Source: Dyadobacter sp. CY312
GTDB lineage: Bacteria > Bacteroidota > Bacteroidia > Cytophagales > Spirosomataceae
Assembly (NCBI RefSeq): GCF_021390535.1
Contig: NZ_JAJUXG010000012.1
Location: 186,001-250,000, forward strand
Reading direction: 5' to 3'
DNA: 64,000 nucleotides
In this document: in pieces, positions 27,343 to 36,159 of the stretch
Position numbering within the stretch: the stretch's first letter is position 1
How the letters are laid out: every line of letters begins with the position of its first letter
The notes under the pieces: model-generated
Databases searched by the model: none
Told to the model about the DNA's origin: nothing
What the model saw: only the letters and a program-made list of their open reading frames with translations
Translations under genes and position numbers: made by a program

Positions 27343-29115
27343 ATGAATTTTACATCAAAAAAAATAATTGGACTACTCTTTCTCTTGGTTTTCTGTGCGG
27401 AAACTTACGGTCAAAGAGTGTATTCGGTAGTGTTCAATCAGCTACCGAAAGATATGCAGTTGTACGCTAGGGATGATAATAACCTTGCTGAGGTTCCAAT
27501 TTCCGGCATCATAGAAATTCCTGGATGGAGTCACTTTTCGGTGGTTGTCTATAGAAACGGAGAACGTGTGGGGTACAAGAAATCTGTTTTAAACTACGCT
27601 GGAAAAAGTTCGGCATCATTTGAAATGAAACCTCAAATCAAAGCTGAACTGGCCGATTACAGCTTTGAAGTATTCGCCTGTAAAGAGTTGGACTCTCTTT
27701 CGATAATAAAACGTAATGAGGTTGTAGCTGGTGATTTCTACGTGATAAGTGGTCAGTCTAATGCCTCGGCAACTATTTTTGGAGATTGGTCAAGTAAATA
27801 TGCAAGAACTATTGCAAGGATTCCTGATAACAATCCAGTCATTACCCCTGGGGATACAATGTGGATACCAGCTGCGTGGTCTTGGACTTATGTAGGTGCC
27901 TGGGGACTTGAGCTACAACGAAATATTATAGAAAAAGAAGGTATACCAACCTGTGTAATTAATGGGTCGATACCAGGGAAAAAGATTAGTGACTTTTTGA
28001 TGCGTGATCAGGCGAATCCGGCAAATCCTAACACTTTGTACGGTTCGTTACTGAACAGAGTGGGAAAAGCAAATCCAACTCGGATAAGGAAGTTTTTTTG
28101 GGTTCATGGAGAGCAAGAAATATTTGAATATATTACTAACTATCCGCAAGAGTATGACCTCCTTTACAAGAATTGGATTACAGATTATAAAACAGTAGAG
28201 GAATTTGTAGTATTACAGGCCAATCTGATTTTGTTAAATCACACCAATCCAAATCCTGTTGGCGGACTGATCAGAGACTTTTTGCGAAGAACTAAATATT
28301 TGTATGAAAAAACTGATCATTTTACACCAATAGCAACTCCCGGTTACGATGGTGTACATTATTCTCGTGCTGGTTATGAGGAATTGGGGAGACGGTTATT
28401 TCGTTTTATAAGACCAAGTGTTTACAAATCCACAGATTTGGACAACGTTCGTTGCCCGGACATTGTACGGGCCGCTTATACAACAGAAAAAAAGGATGAG
28501 ATTGTGTTAACCTTCAGCGAAGGTCAGGAATTGAAATGGGCTGCCGATACCACTGTAAAAGGCCAGGATGGACAGCCACTCACTTTACGCTTAAAAGATT
28601 TTTTCTATCTTGATGGAAATGAGATCAATCAGCAGGTGTCATCAGGAAGAGCCGAAGGTAACAAGGTGATATTAACTCTGAAAGAACCTGCAAATGCAAC
28701 GAAAATTAGCTATTTGCCATCATTCATGCCTAAAAACTTACCTGATCCCACTGGTCTTTTAATTGGGTTTTTAAGTGGCCCCTTCCTTACAAACAAGCGA
28801 GGACTGGGAGCTTTCTCTTTTAATAACATAACTATTGAAACTTCACCTATTTTAGGTGTTGAGACAGCTAACAACAATTCTTACTGGCATTTATATCCTA
28901 ACCCTGTGACCGATCTTCTGAAAGTTAATTTTCAACAGCCCGCAACTGGGAAATTGACTATTCATAATTTAACCGGTAGGGTTTATTTCTCGAAAGGATT
29001 GAAGGCAGTTGAATATTATGATGTTGAAGTTTCAACATGGCCTGCGGGTCTTTATTTCGTAACTATGGAAGATGTAAACGGTAAAATTCTTAGCAAAAAG
29101 ATAGTAAAGAGATAA
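27343..29115 (+). CDS. T9SS-exported SGNH/sialate-O-acetylesterase-like hydrolase
   Basis: A 590-residue secreted protein. After a signal peptide (residues 1-23) comes a beta domain. The SGNH/SASA hydrolase domain (about 130-370) has nucleophile S139 in VISGQSNAS, the WVHGEQE block (W253-E259, like WxQGExD) and the catalytic D336/H339 pair in GYDGVHYSRAGY. A beta domain (about 380-495) follows. The last 80 residues are a type A T9SS sorting domain (HLYPNPVTDLLKVNF ... GLYFVTM ... KKIVKR). It would act at the cell surface, plausibly removing acetyl groups from glycans. It lies between glycosyltransferase genes. Confidence 0.85.
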   Translation: MNFTSKKIIGLLFLLVFCAETYGQRVYSVVFNQLPKDMQLYARDDNNLAEVPISGIIEIPGWSHFSVVVYRNGERVGYKKSVLNYAGKSSASFEMKPQIKAELADYSFEVFACKELDSLSIIKRNEVVAGDFYVISGQSNASATIFGDWSSKYARTIARIPDNNPVITPGDTMWIPAAWSWTYVGAWGLELQRNIIEKEGIPTCVINGSIPGKKISDFLMRDQANPANPNTLYGSLLNRVGKANPTRIRKFFWVHGEQEIFEYITNYPQEYDLLYKNWITDYKTVEEFVVLQANLILLNHTNPNPVGGLIRDFLRRTKYLYEKTDHFTPIATPGYDGVHYSRAGYEELGRRLFRFIRPSVYKSTDLDNVRCPDIVRAAYTTEKKDEIVLTFSEGQELKWAADTTVKGQDGQPLTLRLKDFFYLDGNEINQQVSSGRAEGNKVILTLKEPANATKISYLPSFMPKNLPDPTGLLIGFLSGPFLTNKRGLGAFSFNNITIETSPILGVETANNNSYWHLYPNPVTDLLKVNFQQPATGKLTIHNLTGRVYFSKGLKAVEYYDVEVSTWPAGLYFVTMEDVNGKILSKKIVKR

Positions 29116-29169
29116 TTAATACTTCTTTGAGTCGGTTCCTTTATGCAAAGTGCTATTTAGGTATAATCA

Positions 29170-29189
29170 GAATACATACTTATGTATTC
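29170..29189. repeat. Perfect inverted repeat in intergenic DNA
   Basis: GAATACATA and TATGTATTC are perfect inverted copies with a 2-base spacer, about 110 bases before the next gene. It could be an operator; there is no T run to suggest a terminator. Confidence 0.45.
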
Positions 29190-29299
29190 GTGCATTCCCA
29201 GGACGTAAGAATTATTAATCGACAGATGAGGTTTATTAAGCGTAATTGCGACGTAAATTTTTAACAATTATAGATATAAAAAAGCATAGCTTTTATTTA

Positions 29300-30793
29300 A
29301 TGGCAATGAGTGAAAAGTCTTTAAGGAATCTTAGTATAATATATCTTTTACTTCCAAATTTAATTTTTTATGTCTATTGGGTAAATATTCCAATAGCTGT
29401 CTGTGGAGTACTTATGCTATCTTATCTTCTTTTGAATGACAGGAAAGAAACCACTTTTCAGGCTGTGAAAATTTTTTCTTCTAGAGATTTATTTCTTATT
29501 GGCGCGACGACTCTATTTTTGACAGTTGTAAGTGGAATAAATGGTTATGTCTTTCAAAATGTTGATTATTGGGGACATAATGTAAAGTTTTACGAATTAT
29601 TTAAATCATCCTGGCCAATTAAATTTCCAAAAGAGGGCCCCGTAATCTCTTATTACTATGGATTTTATGTGATTCCAGCACTGGTATCGAAGTTTACTGG
29701 GTCGGTCAACGAATTAGTGATTTTCATATGGACCTGGCTGGGATTGACCCTGGGAATTGGCTGGGTTTATATTGCTTTAAATAAGAGACTTATTTACGTT
29801 TGGCTGGTATTATTTATTGGAGATTTGCCAAGGGTTATAAAGGCTGTATTAGCTCTGTTTTCTATCCGACCTTATGAATTTGGTAACTTTGGAATTGAAA
29901 ACTGGTCTAACTTTGAACATTTGTTATGGGTTCCAAATCAAACCATTCCGACTTTAATCATTGGGGGAATGTTTGTTTATATCTTAATCAGAAGATACAA
30001 TACCGATCTATTAGTTTTACCCATAGCACTCTCATTTTGGTGGGCTGTTTTTCCTTCCTTTGTAAGTGGCATTATTGTAGGAGTTTTGGTGATAAGAAGC
30101 TGGGTGATTGGCCGATTTCGACTTGATTGGATGAGGATCGGTACTAAAGTTATCATTCCCTGTCTGGTCTGCTTACCAATACTTATGTTTTTTTTCTCTC
30201 ACAATAAATCAACCGTATCAGGTTTTTTATGGCAATTTAATGAAGGTAAGAGCAATGTTTTACCGGAGTATATAATCAACGTGGGAATTAATATGGCTCT
30301 CTTTGCGGTTGTGTATGCTTATTTAAGAAGAATGCAGTTGCCTTTTCTTGATCAGGTTCCTTATATCCTAATTGTTTCATTAGGATTGTTATTCCCATTT
30401 TATAGGTTAGGGGACGCAAATGATTTTCTACTGAGGGGAATGATGCCAATTTCTTTAATCATCGGTATGTATCTTTTTTATCCACTCACATCGCTCACAT
30501 TGCAGAAGACTTATGCATTAATGCGTGGCTCTGGTATAATGATTTTTCTTGCGATCATGTTGCTGACATCCTCTTTAATTGGTTTATCAAGAATTTTAAG
30601 AGCAGCAACTTTTAACAGGTTCAGCGCATTAATGAGTAGCGAAGCGACATTTACACCTATACCTTACGATGCATACCCCAACGTATATGAGGTGTTAAAA
30701 GATAAATGGTCACAAGATGCGGCAAATCAATACGTTGGGGATCCAGATTCTTTTTATGAAAAGTATATGGCGCCGGATGCGGACACTAAATGA
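29300..30793 (+). CDS. Polytopic membrane protein, putative GT-C glycosyltransferase
   Basis: A 497-residue protein from the ATG at 29300; an in-frame TTG 54 bases upstream would add a basic head. It has about twelve hydrophobic helices. The first large outer loop holds NVDYWGHNVKFYELFKSSW, with an Asp-Tyr-x-x-His pattern, and a SYYYGFYVIPALVSKF block, similar in layout to polysaccharide-assembly GT-C proteins. A hydrophilic C-terminal tail of about 60 residues follows the last helix. I do not recognise the exact family. Codons are AT-rich compared with the housekeeping genes here. It probably builds or polymerises a surface glycan. Confidence 0.6.
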   Translation: MAMSEKSLRNLSIIYLLLPNLIFYVYWVNIPIAVCGVLMLSYLLLNDRKETTFQAVKIFSSRDLFLIGATTLFLTVVSGINGYVFQNVDYWGHNVKFYELFKSSWPIKFPKEGPVISYYYGFYVIPALVSKFTGSVNELVIFIWTWLGLTLGIGWVYIALNKRLIYVWLVLFIGDLPRVIKAVLALFSIRPYEFGNFGIENWSNFEHLLWVPNQTIPTLIIGGMFVYILIRRYNTDLLVLPIALSFWWAVFPSFVSGIIVGVLVIRSWVIGRFRLDWMRIGTKVIIPCLVCLPILMFFFSHNKSTVSGFLWQFNEGKSNVLPEYIINVGINMALFAVVYAYLRRMQLPFLDQVPYILIVSLGLLFPFYRLGDANDFLLRGMMPISLIIGMYLFYPLTSLTLQKTYALMRGSGIMIFLAIMLLTSSLIGLSRILRAATFNRFSALMSSEATFTPIPYDAYPNVYEVLKDKWSQDAANQYVGDPDSFYEKYMAPDADTK

Positions 30794-30975
30794 CCAAATA
30801 ATTGAGCATGTCATATACGTCAACTCGCGGAAGTTTTTTTCCTACCTCTGAAGTTCAGGGGGTACATTTGAATGGCTTTGGGCAGATTAATAATAACCAA
30901 TACATTATTGTATAATATACTTGCAGTTGATTCTTGAATTCAAGATTTCCATTCACTTACTATTTGCGTTCTTTT

Positions 30976-32976
30976 ATGATTCTTTTGGTACCAATAGCGT
31001 TTTTGTTGTCCTTTGTGAATTTTTTCATTGGAGTATACAAAAACAGGCCTCAATCGTTCAGACGGTCGGCCTTAGCATCACTTATTTTAATATTTTTTTT
31101 TATTGGAATAACTACAGAGCTATTAGGTTTTTTTAACCTTATAACCACTTTTAATCTTTATATTACTTGGGGTATACTTAATGTTGCATTGTTTTTTTTG
31201 TATTCTAGAATAAAATCCCATTACAGTTTTTTTATGATTTGGAAATCTTGCTTAATAAATGGGTTGTCATTTATTAAGCAATTGGGTAAGCTCACTCAGA
31301 TCATACTAACCTCTCTTTTGTTAATCACATTTTTTGTTGCAATTGTTTCACCTCCCAATAATCTTGACTCATTAAGTTATCATCTTAGTCGACTTGGATA
31401 CTGGATTCAAAATAAAAGTGTTGAGCATTATGCTTCACACATTATTCGCTCTATTTCGTTTAGTCCATTTTCGGAATATGTGCACTTGCATAACTACTTG
31501 TTAACTGGAAGCGACCGATTTTTACAGTTGCTACAGTGGTTTTGTCTTCTAGGTATACTGATGTACGTTTCACTTTTAGTTGAAATATTTTCTGGATCTA
31601 TTCGTGCAATGCGAATTGCGCTATGTTTTGCGGCAACTATTCCTATCGTCGTTTTGGAATCAATGACTACACAAAATGATCTTGTAGTTTCCTTTTTTAT
31701 TATTGGAGTCTCTTTTTATGTATTTGACTATCTGAATCTTCCTAAACGCTCAACTGTTGTACTAATCTCCGCCTCTGTTGCTCTTGGTATAATGACCAAG
31801 GGGACTTTTGTTTTTTATGTTGCACCTTTTGGCATTTATTTAATAACTTCACTTTTCCGAAAAGGGTCATGGAAGATTTTTTTCCTACTAGGTACATACG
31901 TAATAATACTAACCTTATTGCTTAATGTACCTTTCTGGTTTCGAACCAATAAAATCTTTGATAGTCCTATAGGAACAATAAGCAACGGCAATAGAAACGC
32001 TCTTCACACTCCGGCTGCAATCGTTTCCTCAGTTTCAAAACACCTGTTTCTACAACTGGGATTTATTTCACCCGGTAATCGTTATAATTTATTTTTGGAA
32101 AAGCAATTAATTCAATTTCACAGTTTTTTGGGTATTCCCTTGAATGCAGATGGTATGGGTATGACCTTTAAAATGAATAAACTTAATTTTAATGAAGATT
32201 TTGCAAATAATTTTTTGGCTACTTGGATTATACTTATTTCATTAATTATAATGTTATTTCAGAAGTCTCTATTAATAGTAAGATGTTATTTGATACTTAC
32301 TATTGCCAGTATTGTACTGTTTTGTACTTTCATAGGTTATCAAATTTATGGATCGAGGTTGCATATTCCTTTTTTCATCCTAATAGCACCAGTAATAGGC
32401 GTTATCTACGGGTCATTTTCGACTTATTTTCAAAAAATACTGCTTTTTGTCTTATGGATTAATGCACTGCCATTTTCTTTGCTTAGTGCTACACATCCTT
32501 TACTTTCCACGTCATGGTTTTTTAATATAGTTTTTCCCATGATCAATAAACATATTGGATTGCAAATACAACCGGAGAAACAATCAAACCTAATGCAGGA
32601 AAGTGTGGTGTTTAATTCTGGGGAACAAATGATATGGGGGGAATTATGGCCTGCAAAAAAGAGTATTCAGATATTTGCAGATTCAATTCATGCGGAACGA
32701 ATTGGCTTTTATTTCGATGAGGCAAGTTATGACTACGGATATCAATATATTCTTAGAAAGCGGGGAAGACAATTTGCACATGTCGCCGTGCAAAACCCAT
32801 CTTACTTATTGGAGAAAAGGGATTTTAATCCTGATTTCATTATTGCAGATATAGATGCTGGGGACAGATTATTTTACAATGGTATCTATTATATAAAGGA
32901 ATATTTGAGTGCAAATACTATGGTATATGTTCCCGAAAAAAGTGGAAATGGTGTTCACCATAATAAGAGTAATTAG
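30976..32976 (+). CDS. GT39/ArnT-like polytopic membrane protein
   Basis: A 666-residue protein from the ATG at 30976 (an in-frame TTG at 30934 is an alternative). It has about twelve helices and a soluble C-terminal domain of about 140 residues. The first periplasmic loop, PPNNLDSLSYHLSRLGYWIQ followed by SVEHYASHIIRSISFSPFSEY, belongs to a family I know from exopolysaccharide clusters, with the D-S-x-x-Y-H motif in the position of the GT-C catalytic Asp. It would transfer a sugar from a polyprenyl carrier outside the membrane. Strongly AT-rich, with long T runs, unlike the flanking genes. Confidence 0.65.
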   Translation: MILLVPIAFLLSFVNFFIGVYKNRPQSFRRSALASLILIFFFIGITTELLGFFNLITTFNLYITWGILNVALFFLYSRIKSHYSFFMIWKSCLINGLSFIKQLGKLTQIILTSLLLITFFVAIVSPPNNLDSLSYHLSRLGYWIQNKSVEHYASHIIRSISFSPFSEYVHLHNYLLTGSDRFLQLLQWFCLLGILMYVSLLVEIFSGSIRAMRIALCFAATIPIVVLESMTTQNDLVVSFFIIGVSFYVFDYLNLPKRSTVVLISASVALGIMTKGTFVFYVAPFGIYLITSLFRKGSWKIFFLLGTYVIILTLLLNVPFWFRTNKIFDSPIGTISNGNRNALHTPAAIVSSVSKHLFLQLGFISPGNRYNLFLEKQLIQFHSFLGIPLNADGMGMTFKMNKLNFNEDFANNFLATWIILISLIIMLFQKSLLIVRCYLILTIASIVLFCTFIGYQIYGSRLHIPFFILIAPVIGVIYGSFSTYFQKILLFVLWINALPFSLLSATHPLLSTSWFFNIVFPMINKHIGLQIQPEKQSNLMQESVVFNSGEQMIWGELWPAKKSIQIFADSIHAERIGFYFDEASYDYGYQYILRKRGRQFAHVAVQNPSYLLEKRDFNPDFIIADIDAGDRLFYNGIYYIKEYLSANTMVYVPEKSGNGVHHNKSN

Positions 32977-33052
32977 ACCTCATTTAATACCAGTACAATC
33001 ACACTTGCCCATTAATTTGTTAAAAATAATATGTTATGGTAATTCGATTACC

Positions 33053-33536
33053 GTGATAAAAACTATACTCTCAACCAGTTTGATTTTGGGTTTGTTCGCT
33101 ACTGTCGGTTTGGCTCAATAATAAATTTTGTAACGTTGGAAGCCTGCCGATGAAGAGCTTTTTGTTGTGATAAAATAATGAGGCGGAAATCACAACTTCG
33201 GGAATAATTGAAGTGGCGGCCATGCCTATTTAGTAAGATACCAGAATCGGGCCTTCCAGAATTTCAAAGAACGTGGAATAAGCCTTGTATCTAATCATTT
33301 AGCTCTGGACCGCCTTCCCGTGATGGTCTTGAAGGATATCTGAAAATTGAACAGGAACTTACTGATATTGTCAGTATGGTGTAGGTAGAAAACTAACTTC
33401 TCTACGCTTGTAAAGGGATTTTTACTGCACTCCTAAATCCGATGAAATCATGATAGTGTTTGAAGATGATCGGGAAATTGTATAGCCCTACGATCTTATA
33501 AATGAGGAGAATTCGTTTCACAACAACGATTGGTAA
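33053..33536 (+). pseudogene. Decayed gene for a small secreted protein
   Basis: A signal-peptide-like start (GTG at 33053, VIKTILSTSLILGLFATVGL..Q) runs straight into TAA at 33119. Coherent protein-like pieces follow in shifting frames: a 42-residue segment at 33215-33340 (GGHAYLVRYQNRAFQNFKER..), then DGLEGYLKIEQELTDIVSMV ending in TAG near 33380, then SDEIMIVFEDDREIV, a TAG, and PYDLINEENSFHNNDW with TAA at 33534-33536 in the same frame. Together they suggest a protein of about 150 residues broken by several frameshifts and stops. I do not recognise the family. Confidence 0.6.
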
Positions 33537-33603
33537 ACATAAGCCCTGAAATGGAATCAATTCTGATTATTTCTGGGCTTATATATTATATTGAAAGCGA
33601 AAA

Positions 33604-34314
33604 TTAGCTTCCTAATCCATACCTTAAAATGCAATAAATAGCCCGGAAGCCATCTTTCCAATTGATCTTTTTACCTTCTTCATAGGTTCGTCCGTAATAG
33701 GATACCCCCACTTCGTAAATTCTTATCTTAGGAATTTTTGAAATTTTGGCGGTCACTTCTGGCTCAAATCCGAATCGTTTTTCCTGAAGATCAAGGCCTT
33801 TAATCAAATCAGCTCTGAATAGCTTGTAGCATGTTTCCATATCTGAAAGGTTGAGGTTACAGAACATGTTACTAAGGAAGGTCAGGAATTTGTTGCCAAT
33901 GGTGTGCCAAAAGAAAAGGATTCGATGGGGGCGACCACCCATAAACCGGGAACCATACACTACATCAGCATACCCGTTTATTACAGGCTTTAACAGTATA
34001 TTGAACTCTTCCGGATCATATTCTAGGTCGGCATCCTGAACAATAATGTAGTCGCCACTTGCCTTGCGAATGCCTGTATGTAGCGCCGCACCTTTTCCCC
34101 GGTTAATGTCATGTTTAAAGTAACTGATTTCGATCTGAGGGTTCTCTGCAATAAACTGTATCACTTTCCCTTCTGTATTATCTGCTGAGCAATCGTTCAC
34201 GACTACGATCTCCTTCCAAAAGCCTCCAACCAATTCTACCGATTTTAGTTTTTCGAGTACTGTAATTATAGTTTTCTCTTCGTTGTAAGCAGGTACTATA
34301 ACAGATAATTTCAT
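33604..34314 (-). CDS. Glycosyltransferase family 2, polyprenyl-phosphate sugar synthase-like
   Basis: A 236-residue GT-A enzyme. The ATG at 34314 was chosen because the next residues, MKLSVIVPAYNEEKTI, begin the family fold; the upstream extension is unlike it. Donor binding is in VVNDCSADNTEGKV, and the metal-binding DAD motif is in IIVQDADLEYDPEEF. Acceptor-side residues are in YGSRFMGGRPHRILF. The lack of C-terminal membrane helices fits DPM1-type synthases that make polyprenyl-phosphate-mannose or -glucose, the donor for GT-C enzymes such as those encoded at 26-33 kb. Pairing with them is an inference. Confidence 0.87.
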   Translation of the reverse strand: MKLSVIVPAYNEEKTIITVLEKLKSVELVGGFWKEIVVVNDCSADNTEGKVIQFIAENPQIEISYFKHDINRGKGAALHTGIRKASGDYIIVQDADLEYDPEEFNILLKPVINGYADVVYGSRFMGGRPHRILFFWHTIGNKFLTFLSNMFCNLNLSDMETCYKLFRADLIKGLDLQEKRFGFEPEVTAKISKIPKIRIYEVGVSYYGRTYEEGKKINWKDGFRAIYCILRYGLGS

Positions 34315-34356
34315 TAGGATAATATATGTAAACCAATAGTTGTGAGAAATAATATT

Positions 34357-34383
34357 ACACCCCATTTTCATAAAACGGGGTGT
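34357..34383 (-). terminator. Possible terminator of the ROK kinase gene
   Basis: ACACCCC (34357-34363) pairs with GGGGTGT (34377-34383), with an inner TTTT/AAAA extension. The following minus-strand sequence is AT-rich but lacks a pure T run. Confidence 0.5.
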
Positions 34384-34404
34384 AATAAGAAAGACTTTTA
34401 CTTA

Positions 34405-35313
34405 TCATTCAAAGCACAACGAAGCGGCTCCCAGAAGCCCGGCATCATTAGCCAGAGTTGCTCTTTTAATGGTAATCGTTTTCAGGTAATAAGGCGTTAG
34501 CCAGTATTGGAAACGATCGTTAATAGCCGGCAGAATAAATTCGAAAGATGCGGAAATACCGCCGCCAATCAAAATGGTGGTGATGTCCAGAATGCGTATC
34601 ATGGAGACCAGGCCTTCTCCCAGAAGATAACCCATTTCAAAGAAAATTTGTTTTGCCAATTCGTCTCCTGCTGATGCCGCTGCAACCAGACCGGTAGTCG
34701 AAATGGTTCCATCTGCCGGAAGTTGAGTGGTGCCAGTATATTCGGCTCTCATGGCGTTCGCCATATCCAGAAGCTCCTTTTTTCCGATATTTCTTTCCAG
34801 CACCTTCCCATTTTTAGATGGTACGTGACCAGGTTCCATGGCATTTCCGCCTCCACCTTTAAATACCTTTTTATCAATAATGGCAGCGCCTCCGATTCCA
34901 GTTCCCAGTGTTACGAAAATGTAATCCTCAGGCAGCTTGTCTTCTCCAAAATAATACTCTCCCAAAGCCGCAGCATTGGCATCATTTTCAAGAAAAAAAT
35001 CGTGATTTGGAAAACGTTTTTTCAAATCCGGCACAATCGTGATACCGTCGATTTCAGGAATAGCTGTAATTTCAATTAAAGTTGTACGTGCTCGGTTAGT
35101 AAGACCGGGAACTCCTATGCCCACCCTTTTTACTTCGGGGTACTCTACCAGTTGTAAGGCAATTGCATCGCCAAGTCGATCTATAAAATGGCCTGAACTA
35201 CGCCAGCTAGCGGTATCGTGGCTATAAAAATTGGATATTCTTCCGTCCGAAGCATCAACGATCCCCATTTTTACGTTGGTGCCGCCCACGTCTATACCGA
35301 GGTACTGTTCCAT
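34405..35313 (-). CDS. ROK-family sugar kinase without the zinc motif
   Basis: A 302-residue ASKHA kinase. ATP-binding blocks are YLGIDVGGTNVKMGIVD (residues 4-20), VTLGTGIGGAAII and LIGGGISASFE. The catalytic Asp is in LENDANAAALGEY. Most ROK glucokinases have CxCGxxGC after the EPGH block; here the block reads MEPGHVPSKNGKVLERNIGKKELL with no cysteines, so structural zinc is missing. It probably phosphorylates glucose or a related hexose in the cytoplasm; the true sugar is uncertain. It lies 90 bases upstream of the GT2 gene on the same strand. Confidence 0.85.
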   Translation of the reverse strand: MEQYLGIDVGGTNVKMGIVDASDGRISNFYSHDTASWRSSGHFIDRLGDAIALQLVEYPEVKRVGIGVPGLTNRARTTLIEITAIPEIDGITIVPDLKKRFPNHDFFLENDANAAALGEYYFGEDKLPEDYIFVTLGTGIGGAAIIDKKVFKGGGGNAMEPGHVPSKNGKVLERNIGKKELLDMANAMRAEYTGTTQLPADGTISTTGLVAAASAGDELAKQIFFEMGYLLGEGLVSMIRILDITTILIGGGISASFEFILPAINDRFQYWLTPYYLKTITIKRATLANDAGLLGAASLCFE

Positions 35314-35386
35314 GAAATCAAATATGGGTTTAATAAATAAATTTAAAAATGCGGCAATTTAGTAAAATTGCTTTATTGTTTACAAA

Positions 35387-36097
35387 TCAATCTAAATCTC
35401 CTAACTGCGGACGAATCAAAATTTCTTCAATTACAGCTCGTGGAGAAAGCGAGTAAGCCGACCAGATTGCCTCTGCCACATCGCGAGAATCTATAAATCG
35501 CTCTACAGGCAGGTCTGTGCCATGCCAGCTGTCTGTAAAAGTTGCGCCGGGAATTACGGCAGTAACTTTTACATTGAAAGGCTTCATTTCTTCCCGCAGT
35601 ACTTTTGTCATGCCAAATAAGGCAAACTTAGAAATGCAATACGAACCTCCATTGGGATAGGCAGTGATACTGGCTGTGGAGCAAAGGTTAAAAATATGTC
35701 CTTTTTTTTGCTCTATCATACCTGTTACAACGCCTCTTGTAAGATGGTATGCACTGTATACATTGGTCTCCATCGTTTTCTCCAGAGTTCCTTCACTTTC
35801 GTTGTGCACCTGTCCAGGAATGAATACGCCGGTGTTATTGATTAGGGCCATGATCGGCCGGTTTTGAGACTGGATAAATGAGATGAAATCATTGACTTCT
35901 TCACGCAACGACAAATCAGCGGTTTTATAAAATAACTGCGAATTTGGAAAGCGATCTTTCATTTCCTGCTGTAAATCAAAAAGGTCTCTATTGTTTCTGG
36001 CACAGGTAATTGCATCAAATCCTCCCTCTAAAAAACGCTGTATTACAGCTTTTCCTATTCCTTTTGTTCCTCCTGTTACGATTACTAATGGATTCAT
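35387..36097 (-). CDS. Short-chain dehydrogenase/reductase
   Basis: A 236-residue classical SDR. Cofactor binding is TGGTKGIGKAV (residues 7-17). The structural NNTG motif and the catalytic set Asn, Ser (LCSTASI) and Y-x3-K (YCISKFAL) are complete. ARNNRDL after the second strand suggests NADP(H) preference. The substrate is not known; the closest match in style is 3-ketoacyl-ACP-reductase-like or sepiapterin-reductase-like SDRs. It is divergent from mlaE over 62 bases. Confidence 0.85.
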   Translation of the reverse strand: MNPLVIVTGGTKGIGKAVIQRFLEGGFDAITCARNNRDLFDLQQEMKDRFPNSQLFYKTADLSLREEVNDFISFIQSQNRPIMALINNTGVFIPGQVHNESEGTLEKTMETNVYSAYHLTRGVVTGMIEQKKGHIFNLCSTASITAYPNGGSYCISKFALFGMTKVLREEMKPFNVKVTAVIPGATFTDSWHGTDLPVERFIDSRDVAEAIWSAYSLSPRAVIEEILIRPQLGDLD

Positions 36098-36159
36098 TTT
36101 TCTGTTTGCCTCTTTTTTTGTCTAATTTTCCCGAAAATATTGAATACAATTAAGATATT

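Noticed and set aside
30976-33536. Intact gene continuing from the second GT-C protein into the following region
   Set aside because: A stop at 32974-32976 ends it, and the pieces beyond start with their own signal peptide in another frame.
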